Source: Argyresthia goedartella
Lineage: Eukaryota; Arthropoda; Insecta; Lepidoptera; Argyresthiidae
Length of the DNA stretch: 64,000 nt
Direction of reading: 5' to 3'
NCBI GenBank assembly: GCA_949825045.1
Contig: OX463827.1
Location: 1,758,501 to 1,822,500 of the forward strand
Translations under genes and position numbers: made by a program
The notes under the pieces: generated by a model
What the model was told of the DNA's origin: nothing
The model's database searches: none
The model's input: the letters and a program-made list of their open reading frames with translations, nothing else
In this document: positions 1 through 8,979 of the stretch, piece after piece
Layout: each line of letters starts with the position of its first letter
Numbering within the stretch: the stretch's first letter is position 1

Positions 1-342
1 AGCTCTGAGAACACGTCTTTACAGTGTATTTGTGGAATTAAACCATAAAAATAAAGAAATATTCAAAATTAAATCAGTGTTAAATATTAGGAGCGCATAC
101 ATTCGTAGAAGGTGATAGCTGCGCACACACAATCGCCGACTCCACTACTACTAGCGCGCTGAGTCACCACCACCGTGCCCCGCCAACACTCCGCCCGCAG
201 AACCGGTAGTACTCCACATCTACTACGCCCCGCCCATCCCCATTGACTAGTAAGTGCAGCTCCACCCATCACTTACTAACTGCTCACGCGTCTACTGCCT
301 GTCGACTACTGCCGTCCTGGTACATTGCGCTAGCGGTACAGT
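1..342. other. Left edge, no gene recognised
   Basis: The first ~90 bases are AT-rich. From about 100 the sequence becomes C-rich and runs without a break into the first ORF1 of the retroelement at 343. The C-rich part is probably that element's 5' untranslated region, but no boundary or target-site duplication could be placed. No convincing coding exon is seen on either strand. Confidence 0.4.
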
Positions 343-1458
343 ATGGCTACCAAACGTACTCCGCCGCCGAAGTCGAACGCTTCCGTAATTTTAATGGACT
401 CTGCCTCGGAATCAGAATTTGAGCAAGGAGCTGGTGGCAGTCTACCAAATCTTCCTGAGAGTGTAACGCAGAATGTGAACATGGGACGTCTGAAGAGAAA
501 ACGAGAAGGCGATCTGGCTGAACTCAAAGTCGAAATGCGTGAACTATTTTCGACTTCAGAGACTGAGCAGCAAAACAAATTCCAGAATTTACAAGCCACA
601 TTAGCTGACATCAAAAAACAAAATCTGGCACTCGCTGCACAAAACACTGAGATACAAGCTTCAATGGAAATTCTCTACTTAACACGTCCATTGCCGACCT
701 GAAAAGCTGGATTTCGTGAGATGGCCGCTATTCCACAGCTCATACAAATCCATTAGAAAGAAACACGCGATAACGCGTGATCGGCCATCGGGTAGGCAGG
801 CCGGATCACGCGTTATCGCGTGATCGGCAATGGATGTGTTAAAGCATAATGACATTCAAAAGGAATTTGAAAGCCTCAGACTAGAACGTAAAGAACACCT
901 GTCGTACATCAAGGACCTAGAGACCAGGCTAGAAAATATGGAGAGATACTCTTACGCAACTAAGTTAGAGATCAGGAATATTCCGAAGGAAACCCAGGTT
1001 GAGGATAAAGAAGAGCTGACTAAGATAACTATGAAAATTGGCACCGTCCTGGGGATACAAGTCCAAAAATCGGAAATAAGAGATGTTTACCGGGGATTTG
1101 CTAAACCAGATCGGACAAAACCACTAGTGGTTGAATTTACTTCTGTAATAATAAAGGAGAACATAATGAAGGGTCTAAAAAAATTCAACAACAAGAAAAA
1201 CAACAAGGATAAAATTAGTACGAGACACTTAAGAATGAACTGCACTGAAACCCGGTATACATCTCAGAGTGCCTCACAACCAAAGCAAGAAGACTACATT
1301 ACCTGGCTCGCGACTTTGCTAAGATAAATGGGTATAGCTTTTGCTGGACCGCATATGGCAAAGTTTACCTCCGGAAAGCAGAAAGCCACCCCTTCATCAG
1401 GGTAGACGATGAGGCCGTACTCAACAAACTGAAAGTGAATACTTCGCCGTCAGTCTGA
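343..1458 (+). pseudogene. ORF1 of non-LTR copy A (coiled coil + FP-C-like domain), broken
   Basis: RNA-binding/chaperone-type ORF1 protein. Three pieces are visible. 343-702 (119 aa) is acidic then Lys/Glu/Gln-rich coiled coil. 830-1257 continues the coiled coil and enters a domain around LEIRNIPKE and DVYRGFAKP. 1258-1458 completes the domain in another frame (YSFCWTAYGKVYLRK) and ends at TGA 1456-1458. This C-terminal module resembles the 'FP protein C-terminal domain' common in lepidopteran retroelement ORF1s (from memory). Two lesions separate the pieces: a foldback insertion at about 681-840 and an extra TA dinucleotide near 1256-1259. The baculovirus-like name of the domain does not imply a viral insertion; the neighbouring ORF2 shows it belongs to the retroelement. 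Confidence 0.75.
681..840. repeat. Foldback (nested inverted repeat) insertion inside ORF1
   Basis: Outer arms 681-695 and 826-840 are inverted copies with one mismatch. Inner arms 764-784 and 801-822 are inverted copies differing by one extra G, and surround a 16-base loop. The structure falls exactly where the coiled-coil reading frame is interrupted, so it was probably inserted into ORF1. Its two arms contain the same GCGATAACGCGTGATC-type core. No duplicated target site could be shown. Confidence 0.7.
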
Positions 1459-1770
1459 CTAGTGACGCTCATAGTATTCTATCTGCTCTTCGCTGTTACA
1501 CAATTGTTATTTCTATAAAAATAATGTACTCCACAATCACACACTACCACAACACTCTGAAACATTATGCTATACTTAGACACAAAACATATATATTAAG
1601 CTCTGCTACTCCATATATCAACTCCTACATCCAACACACACACTCACTAACCTGCGAAAATATCCTATACTCTCATATTCTCGAATCTGCTGATATTCTA
1701 AAACATATTATACAATCAAACCACTGTACTCCTAGCGCATTTGGAATGAGGTTGTTCGATTCAACTCTAA

Positions 1771-4700
1771 GAACTTTACAAACGAGCCCTAGCTACTACT
1801 TCCTTTACATTTACTCCAATTAATGTCATTATCAGTAATGATATAGAGCAAAGTGGCGAAATTTCTTGTACTACTATCGAAGAGCCTGGCGACTACTCCT
1901 CAATACTTAAACAAAACTACCCTAGGGATGCACTACGAATAATCACGGTCAACATTCGCAGCGTAAATGCCAACTTCGATTATTTTATGATATTTTTATC
2001 CAGACTAGACCTTAAAATAGATATAATTGTGATGACTGAATGCTGGATTAATGACCAAAGTACAATACCCAACATAAACAATTCTAAAAGCATAAGTACA
2101 AAGCGTAGTTATAACCAAAACGATGGAGTTATTGTTTATACAAGAGAACACTTAGACATAGAGGCTTACGAACAAGATGATGTAGTGGACGGCAACTGCT
2201 TGGTACAGAAGCTAAAAAATGACTACACGATTATATGTTCTTATAGACCATATTGTTTTGATAATCCAGCAAATTATATTGCTTCCTTGGACAGATTACT
2301 ACATAGTATACATTGTAAAAATATTGGTTTTACGGGGGACATCAACATTAATATCATGCCTGACTCTCTCACTGGACAAACTGCTGAATATGTAGATCTT
2401 ATGGATGCTTTTGGACTTAGACAAGGAGTTGATCGACCAACTCACCAAAAAACTTGCTTGGACCATTTTATGGTAAAGTCGTGTAATAAGGCATACACAG
2501 TTGTATTCAATGAGTTCACAGACCACTGTCCAATTATGCTCATCATAGATAACAATGAAATTAAGAAAAATAAAACTTGTCATGAAAAGGTCCGTATAAA
2601 TACTGAGGGCATAGGTCTACGCCTAAGGGATCATACATGGAATGAGCTTCTGGCTAGTACTGATGCTAATGTAGCAGCTGAGCTCTTAGTCGAAACTTTA
2701 AAAAATATTATTGAGGATAACACCACTGTTACTAAGGTATCTAAACGTAGAAAGCCACTGAAGCCATGGATTACGATAGGAGTAATAAAATCAATTAGGA
2801 AAAGAGATAAACTACATAAAAAATCTAAGAAAAACACAAATAATGAGATTATGAAAGAAAAGTATACAGCCTACAGAAATATTTATAACAAAATAATAAA
2901 AAAACTCAAAAAAGAATATTACGAGCAAGAATTTAGCAAACACTCTGGAAATTCTAAGGAAACCTGGAGGATTATTAAAGAAATCTGCTCACTAAATAAG
3001 ACAAATGTCTTTACTTCTGATTTGCTCAATATAAGACCGACCCATGTAGAGTCGCTGGAGGAAGTCAATAACTACTTTACCACAATAGGTTACAAACTGG
3101 CAAAGGGCATCCTTACTAGGCTTAATAAAACTGAAGCAGATCTTGCATACCTAGCGTCCTCTAGAATTACACCAGCAAGTTCTATGATGCTGTATCCTAC
3201 TGACCCAACGGAAATATTGCAAACTATAGCAACGCTAAAAACCAATAGTGCGCCTGGCTGGGATAACATACCTACTACTATAATTAAAACATTTTGTCAT
3301 CTATTGGCTTCACCACTATCACACATGGGCAATTTGAGCATGGCCAACGGTACCTTTCCTACTATTTAAAAAAAAGGAATAGTCTGCCCAATTTTCAAAG
3401 CGGGGGATAGAAAATTGCCAACCAACTATAGGCCCATAACCTTGTTAACTACGATTTCTAAAATAGTTGAGAAGGTAATGAATAAAAGATTGGTCAGCTA
3501 TCTGGAATCAAAAAATCTATTGTCAGGCAACCAATTCGGGTTCAGGTCGGGAAAGAGTACAGAGGATGCGGTGATGAAGCTGACGTCGCTTGTAACTGAA
3601 CACGTCGACAGAGGTGAAAAATGTGTGGGCGTATTCCTCGACTTACAAAAAGCGTTCGACACAGTGTGCATTCCTATCCTACTAGCGCGCTTAGAGAACA
3701 TGGGTGTGCGCGGCTCCCCCTTAAGATGGTTTACTGACTACCTAACTAACCGCAAACAAGCTGTGCGCATAGAAAAGCTCTTGAGTGGGAGTGCCTCATG
3801 CATGTATGGTGTACCACAAGGCAGTACGCTGGGGCCGACCCTATTTTTGATATACATCAATGAACTCTGTAAACTGGATATGATAGGAGCTAACCTGATA
3901 ATGTTTGCTGACGATACGGTCATTCTCTTTCATGAGACAAATTGGACCAAAGTGCAACGTCTAGCTGAGACAGGACTAGCTAAGGTGACATGTTGGCTGG
4001 AGGACAGTCTGTTATCGCTTAATACGATGAAGACCAAATATTTGTGCTTCAGTAAAACTGCTGCTGGAAGTCCAGAACAAAACTTCAAGCTTACTATACA
4101 CACGTATCCATGCAACAGAGAATTAGTGGAAGGTGTTATGTGCGGCTGTGAAACTCTCTTGAGGGTGCCCAGCATAAAGTACCTTGGTGTCGTTTTAGAT
4201 GATAACCTACACTGGGGTCCGCACATTACAACGACAGCTAAAAGGATACGTAAGCTCATATTTGTATTCAAGCACCTCCGTTTATATGCAAATAGAACTC
4301 TGCTTTTACAGACTTATAGCGCCTTATGCCACTGCGTGATTGAGTACTGCATCTGTGCTTGGGGAGGTGCTCTCAAAACTATTCTACTGGAGGCCGAGCG
4401 CGCCCAGCGTGCCGTGCTTGAAGTTCTTCTGTACGCACCCTGGCGGCACCCCACCACGCTTGTGTATAAAGAATCCAATGTGCTTACCATCAAGCAGACC
4501 TTTATATTAAAATGTATTAGGCGATATCATAGTCGTACAGTCCCGCTCTTACCTGTAAGTGCCAAGAGGATTTATCGTTTTCCAGTTCCACGTGCCATAA
4601 GTGCTTTTGCGCGTAGGCACTACAACTATGTAACACCTCGCTTGTACAGTACTATACACAATAAATTAAATATCTCAAAAGAAAGAAACTACACTTTAAA

Positions 4701-4773
4701 AAACAGAGTCTACACCTGGCTGAGATCCCACGATTATGAGGGCACCGAAAGCCTAATGTACTCTGCGTACTAA
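1771..4773 (+). pseudogene. ORF2 of non-LTR copy A: APE endonuclease + reverse transcriptase, one in-frame stop
   Basis: Replication protein that nicks target DNA and reverse-transcribes the element RNA. The frame is open from about 1771 (no clear ATG before 1987). Endonuclease motifs in order: ITVNIRSVN (about 1948), TECW (2035-2046), TGDININ (about 2332) and the D-H pair TDHCPI near 2518. RT motifs: APGWDNIP (about 3250), NYRPITLL (3421), FRSGKST, FLDLQKAFDT (about 3637), GVPQGSTLGP (about 3809) and the catalytic FADDTV (about 3904). The C-terminal tail matches the same region of the copy at 5508-6590. A single TAA at 3367-3369, followed by an A-run, interrupts an otherwise continuous frame between the RT core and its N-terminal part. 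One base change would explain it. Confidence 0.85.
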
Positions 4774-4976
4774 AACCATTAAGATAAGTATATTACACTT
4801 ACATTCACCACACTGCACTCACTACAAGCCTAACACACACACCTACACTAACAACTACACCTACACTACACTTGATAACTCTGGTTAATTATTATAATTC
4901 TTAAATTTTCTGTCTACTATATAAAATATTTTTGTTTTTGTAATTAATGTACATGCTTAACTACTTTATTAATTTA

Positions 4977-6596
4977 ATTTTTTTTTTTTTATTTAAATAA
5001 TTTTATTTATCATAACGAGGTATTACACTAGGATATGTTTGAGCTTAATTAATACATGTAAAGCATTATTTGAACTCTAGTAAAAACAGAAAACATCTGA
5101 ACCTGAGCTAGGTGGTTAACCTGTATTTCAGGATTCAGCGCTCTTCCTAATAATTACAGTATAAGTGCTATACATTACGAAAAATGAGTACCTGTTATTC
5201 ATTAGACCAAGTACAGCTAAATCAGGAAAAATAAACTACAAAAGGGAGCAAAATTTACATAGGCTTAAGGCCTTGGTGAGTATAAGAGAGACCTCTCTTT
5301 GAATATCGTGAGTGTGAATGAGTGTGTGTGAGAGGGTGTGTGGTGAGGAGTTTACAGGCACTTGATATGCTTTTTGGTACCATACTCTTTAATATATTTA
5401 ATAATGTCAAGGAGTGCAAAAACAAAGTAAGACAGATTCAATTACAAAAAGAACACATATTATTACTATCAGGAATTAATATAAGAGGTAAGATTGATGT
5501 TTAGCACCTAATCTATAGTCATTAGTAGTTGTTCTGTTTGGTCATAATTCAGAATTTGAAGAGTATTAAAAATGGTTTTCTTGAAATGATAGGTGGTAAG
5601 AGAGTAAATGTCTATTTTTCTATTAATTTTATTATACAGCAAAGGTCCAAGGAAAGGGAAGAATCTGTGAGCAAAGGAGGTCCGGAAAGTTTTAGGTTGT
5701 GGACACACCCTATCGTTACGGCGCTTGATCAATAATTTGGGATCAAATGTCATAAGTGAGTGCTGTTTCAAAATGGTAAAGTAAACAAAGAGTTGTCTAA
5801 CTGTAAGAACATTACATGACCTGAAAAGAAGTTCAGTAGGGTAAAAGAATGGACGGAAAGTGCAGACCTTTAAGATTACCCTTTGTGCTCTCGCTAAATA
5901 TAAAAGCGTGGTCTTGGGAGCTCCACCCCACGACGTGATGCAGTATGCCAAAATAGATTGACAAAGTGCAAGGTAGACACTTTTCATCAATTTACCGTCA
6001 GCAACATGTCGTAGGGTTTTGAAGACATATATGAGTTTTCGAATCCTGCCACTAATCATATCAATATGGGGTCGAAATCCAAGATTTTGATCAATTATTA
6101 CCCCAAGATACCTAATGCTGGCGGTTTTTACCAGAGCAGGACATGAGCATGAATTTAGAGATGGGTCAGGACAACAATGAGCCAAAAGTACTCCATTTGT
6201 ATTATGGGTATTTCGAATTGAGAAAGATAAAAACCTAGTTTTATCTGCATTTAAGGTTAATAAGTTTTCCCTTAGCCAAGAAGTTGCTCTATTAAAACCA
6301 GCCTGTGCAACATTAAAAGTATCTTCCCACGTTTTTGATGAGAAAAGCAGAGCCGTGTCATCCGCATAAGTTATAACTTTTCCCTGAGCAGGATTCAGTT
6401 CGCATAGGTCGTTGATGTAAGCGAGAAATAGAGTCGGACCCAGAATGCTACCCTGTGGTACACCGTAGGAGATGGGTAAATCGCTGCTTTGATAATTACT
6501 TATCCTCACAAACTGAGACCTAGCGGTGAGGTAGTCCTCCAGCAGTTTGAGTTGGACTCCGCGGATTCCCATTCCCAATTTCACAAACATTGTGAC
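4977..6596 (-). mobile_element. Non-LTR retrotransposon copy B, 5'-truncated, same family as copy A
   Basis: Minus-strand copy of a related element. It contains only the catalytic half of RT to the ORF2 stop (6590 down to 5508) and a 3' UTR ending in an A-tail (T-run on the plus strand, about 4979-4992). The 5' end stops abruptly at about 6592, the usual result of incomplete target-primed reverse transcription. It abuts copy A tail to tail. Confidence 0.8.
5508..6590 (-). pseudogene. Partial reverse transcriptase (ORF2 C-terminal half) of copy B
   Basis: 360 codons open without a stop. Motifs include YGVPQGSILGP, the catalytic YADDTALLF, TLNADKT and IRYLGVIID, followed by the long C-terminal tail ending NYDQTEQLLMTID. 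The start at 6590 is only where the truncated copy begins, not a genuine initiation codon. The N-terminal RT and the whole endonuclease are missing. The frame is unbroken, so this is a younger copy than most others here. Confidence 0.8.
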
Positions 6597-6774
6597 TATA
6601 ATCGGGAAGGACTGTTTCCCTAGATACAGTTTAAACTAGTTAGGGAGACAGGGATCCACCAATATGGAATAAGGATTTATTGTGAATAAATCTTTTTTCT
6701 TTTCTTTTCTCTTTTCTTTTCAGATATGACTTTTTGTTTCAAATATATAGATGTCAAGTCATTAGATAGCTATC
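6597..6774. other. Short unassigned stretch with a hairpin and T/C-rich tract
   Basis: An imperfect inverted repeat (CTGTTTCCCTA and TAGGGAGACAG, one mismatch) lies at about 6619-6650, followed by an AT-rich stretch ending in a TCTTTTCTTT tract at 6690-6720. This looks like the 3' end of some retroposed element on the plus strand, but I could not match it to another copy in the window. Confidence 0.35.
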
Positions 6775-7096
6775 AAATCAAATTTCTTTATTACTGTACA
6801 TATACTTAGCAAACGTAATTTTTTGCTTCTTCTCTACATTGGACCACTGTGGGAGCAGCAGGGCGTAGAAACTACCACAGATTGACTTTTAGATCTCTTT
6901 TAAATATTGATTGTGCTAAACTAATGCAAATATTACAATATTAATTATTATAATTAATAAGCAGGAATAAATAATTACAAAATTATTAACAGCAAGGTCT
7001 GTCTTGAGCTACATTAACCCCTACAGACACGTCATTTAAGTAATCTTGAACATTCTAATAATATATTATACATATATATATATATATATATATACA
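6775..7096 (-). mobile_element. Non-LTR family C, 3' fragment (left of the maT insertion)
   Basis: This 3' UTR segment is closely similar to 9418-9710 and to 23987-24290, sharing the order ACTTAGCAAACGT, CCACTGTGGGA, AAGCAGGAATA and AAATTATTAA. All are on the minus strand, with the element 3' end on the left. It continues at 8402-8650 beyond the maT transposon, so the transposon split this copy. A TA microsatellite at about 7073-7094 lies at the break. Confidence 0.8.
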
Positions 7097-7098
7097 TA

Positions 7099-7121
7099 GT
7101 CAGGTCATAAGTTCTGTCACA
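7099..7121 (+). repeat. maT left terminal inverted repeat
   Basis: A 23-bp perfect inverted match to 8377-8399, starting GTCAGGTCATAAG directly after a TA dinucleotide. Confidence 0.92.
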
Positions 7122-7219
7122 TGTGCAATATGAAATAATTTAGACATGTTTATTATTTATGTAAACATTTATATAGCAAAATGAACTTAATAAAACATAG
7201 ATTCTTATGGTAATAAAGT

Positions 7220-8293
7220 TTATTCAAAATGACCCCCGCGATTTTGAATACAGGCCTTTATTCTGCGCGGCCAGTCGTCTATCGCAGCACGAACGAGGTC
7301 CATGTTAATATCGGCGGCTGCCTTAATCAAGGATGCCTTGAGTGACTCCAAATCAGGATGAGGCTTTGAGCAGGCTTTTTCCTCCAAGTGTTGCCATATC
7401 TTGTAATCTAACGCACTCAAATCTGGACTGGAGGAGGGCCAGTCTTCGTGCCGGATGAAGTCGATTTCACGCGCCGCCAGCCAGTCTTGTGTGCTTTTCG
7501 CTCTATGAGCTGGCGCAGAATCTTTTTGGAATACCCAGTGCCTGTTATTAAACATGGTATGAGAAACAGGTTCCACAAGGTTCTTGAGGACTGTATTTTG
7601 ATACACAACTGCATTCGTTTTTACGCCTTTCTCACAAAAATGTACCTCAGTTAAGCCCCAATAAGAGACTCCCAACCAAACCATGAGCGAGGATGGAAAA
7701 TGACCTCGTTGGACACGCGGAATACGGTTGCTCGCTTCTTCACTGCTGTGTGCGTACACCTTATCATTTTGTTTGTTGTAGCTCTCTTCCACGGTGAAAA
7801 TTTTTTCATCCGAAAAAAGAATTTCCCGATGCTTTTTTCCCGCGTACCGCTTCAACAAAGCGCGGCATCTCTTCAGTCTCAGGTCCATTAAACGAGCGTC
7901 CAAACGATGTCCTGTTTTTCTTCGATATGCCCTAAGCCCTAAGTCTTCATTTAACACCCTTTTCACCGTGGTCCTGCTTAACCCCATCTGAAGGGCCAAC
8001 AGTTTCTGCTTACTTATGGGATTTCTTTGAATTCGCGCCTTCACAGCTTTTATCACTGCTGGAGTCCTAACAGAGCAAGGGCGACCACTTCTTGACCTGT
8101 CATCTACACTAGACTCTTCATTGTATCGTTTTATGGTACGATAAACGAATCTTTTGGTTATATTCAAATTTTTCAGTAAGTCGAAAATCTGAATTGGCGC
8201 GTAACCGCAACGATGCAACGCAATAACTGCGACACGGTCTTCTTTAAGTGTCCACTCAATATTTAAAAATGAGGAAAATTCTAAGAAGTACAC
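7220..8293 (-). CDS. maT (DD37D) transposase, intact
   Basis: Cut-and-paste transposase of the Tc1/mariner superfamily, acting on its own terminal repeats in the nucleus. 357 codons, no stops. The N-terminal half has two helix-turn-helix regions (RVAVIALHRCGYAPIQIFDL, then KQKLLALQMGLSRTTVKRVL), with a GRP-like hinge (RSGRPCS) between. The catalytic triad is D in ILFSDEKIF, D in QKDSAPAHRA and D in SALDYKIW. The last two are 37 residues apart, giving the DD37D spacing of the maT group first described in silkmoth. Length fits the family (about 340-350 aa). The ATG at 8293 is the longest start; a slightly later start is possible. Confidence 0.92.
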   Translation of the reverse strand: MYFLEFSSFLNIEWTLKEDRVAVIALHRCGYAPIQIFDLLKNLNITKRFVYRTIKRYNEESSVDDRSRSGRPCSVRTPAVIKAVKARIQRNPISKQKLLALQMGLSRTTVKRVLNEDLGLRAYRRKTGHRLDARLMDLRLKRCRALLKRYAGKKHREILFSDEKIFTVEESYNKQNDKVYAHSSEEASNRIPRVQRGHFPSSLMVWLGVSYWGLTEVHFCEKGVKTNAVVYQNTVLKNLVEPVSHTMFNNRHWVFQKDSAPAHRAKSTQDWLAAREIDFIRHEDWPSSSPDLSALDYKIWQHLEEKACSKPHPDLESLKASLIKAAADINMDLVRAAIDDWPRRIKACIQNRGGHFE

Positions 8294-8376
8294 ATTTTTA
8301 TTTTCATGAAAAATTCGAAATTCGAATTCAATAAACTTTTTTGTGGCCAGCGTTCTAAATTCAAAAGTTTTTATTG

Positions 8377-8399
8377 TGTGACAGAACTTATGACCTGAC
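8377..8399 (-). repeat. maT right terminal inverted repeat
   Basis: Perfect inverted copy of 7099-7121. It is followed by TG rather than TA. Confidence 0.92.
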
Positions 8400-8401
8400 T
8401 G

Positions 8402-8650
8402 TGTATAATATATAAATTAATTCAAAATATATTTCATTTCAAAATCTCCAGGGGGTATCTTATTGCAGTAGAGAATGCACTGACCCTTGAAATAATTGCT
8501 AACCTTAGGGAGTCTGAACCAGGGCACAACTAATCTGTGATTATTTCTTTGGTAAACACTATAGCTATCACTAACTTTGGAAAATGTTTTAAGGATCTTG
8601 TGTACATGTGTACATACATTATACTTTCGAAAATAAATTGAGTAGCTACA
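8402..8650 (-). mobile_element. Non-LTR family C fragment (right of the maT insertion)
   Basis: Matches the ORF2 3' end of the larger copy at about 24340-24550 (AAATCTCCAG, GAATGCACTGA, CTGTGATTATTTCTT, GAAAATAAATTGA in the same order), on the minus strand. Together with 6775-7096 it is one short 5'-truncated copy. Confidence 0.75.
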
Positions 8651-8741
8651 CTTAGTATGACAATTGCCAGTGTGGAAGAGAAGTTCTGACTGACTGTATA
8701 TTTTGCCTAATAATGGAGGTTAGGACAGAACAATAACATAC

Positions 8742-8979
8742 CTTCTCCAACTCAACCTTATTCTCAAGCTGCTTGGCCCTATTCTGTGCGTCCAGCTCTT
8801 CCCGGGTAACATTCTTCACACCCTCCTTGGCCAGCTTCTTGGTCCAGACGAAGGAGTGTGTGAGCGCGGAGTCCCCGAATGGGTTGTCCTGGTTGGTGTA
8901 GCACTGGTACTCGCCGTCCCACCCCATGCGCTCGCGTCGCCGACGCTCCTTCTCTTGCTTCTCGCTGACGCGGCGTGCT
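8742..8979 (-). CDS. cactin: cactin coding exon 3 (ARRVSEK...VELEK)
   Basis: Acceptor CAG at 8982-8980; donor GTATGT starting at 8741. It is 238 bases: one base completing an Arg codon plus 79 codons, ending in phase 0. It contains the hallmark MGW...YTNQDNPFGDS segment. Reading past 8742 gives an unrelated tail, supporting the donor. Confidence 0.93.

Larger units (their letters stand above)
343..4976 (+). mobile_element. Non-LTR retrotransposon copy A (two ORFs, APE endonuclease + RT), nearly full length
   Basis: A two-ORF LINE-type element: a coiled-coil/FP-C-like ORF1 (343-1458), a spacer, then an endonuclease-reverse transcriptase ORF2 (about 1771-4773) and a short C/A-rich 3' UTR. It is joined tail to tail with a related copy on the other strand; a T-run at about 4979-4992 (that copy's A-tail) marks the join. 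The domain order (endonuclease first, then RT, no RNase H seen) fits the jockey/CR1 group; the exact clade was not determined. It is damaged by a foldback insertion and a frameshift in ORF1 and one in-frame stop in ORF2, so this copy is probably inactive. It likely sits within an intron of cactin, whose downstream exons are off the left edge. Confidence 0.85.
7099..8399 (-). mobile_element. maT-type (DD37D) Tc1/mariner transposon, apparently complete
   Basis: A 1301-bp element with perfect 23-bp terminal inverted repeats (7099-7121 and 8377-8399, beginning GTCAGGTCATAAG) around one intact transposase gene. The left flank ends in TA; the right flank reads TG, as expected if one TA target duplicate has changed by one base. 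It is inserted into a family C non-LTR fragment, which resumes at 8402. Complete inverted repeats plus an unbroken transposase suggest a recent or still mobilisable copy. Confidence 0.92.

Noticed and set aside
87..272. Small minus-strand protein at the left edge
   Set aside because: No domain, no conserved pattern, biased composition; probably a chance frame in a retroelement 5' UTR.
343..1458. Integrated baculovirus FP-like gene
   Set aside because: The FP-C-like domain is a normal part of retroelement ORF1 and is followed by the matching endonuclease-RT ORF2.
1524..1823. Small protein between ORF1 and ORF2 of copy A
   Set aside because: AT-rich spacer text with Tyr/His/Ser bias and no homology; overlaps the start of ORF2.
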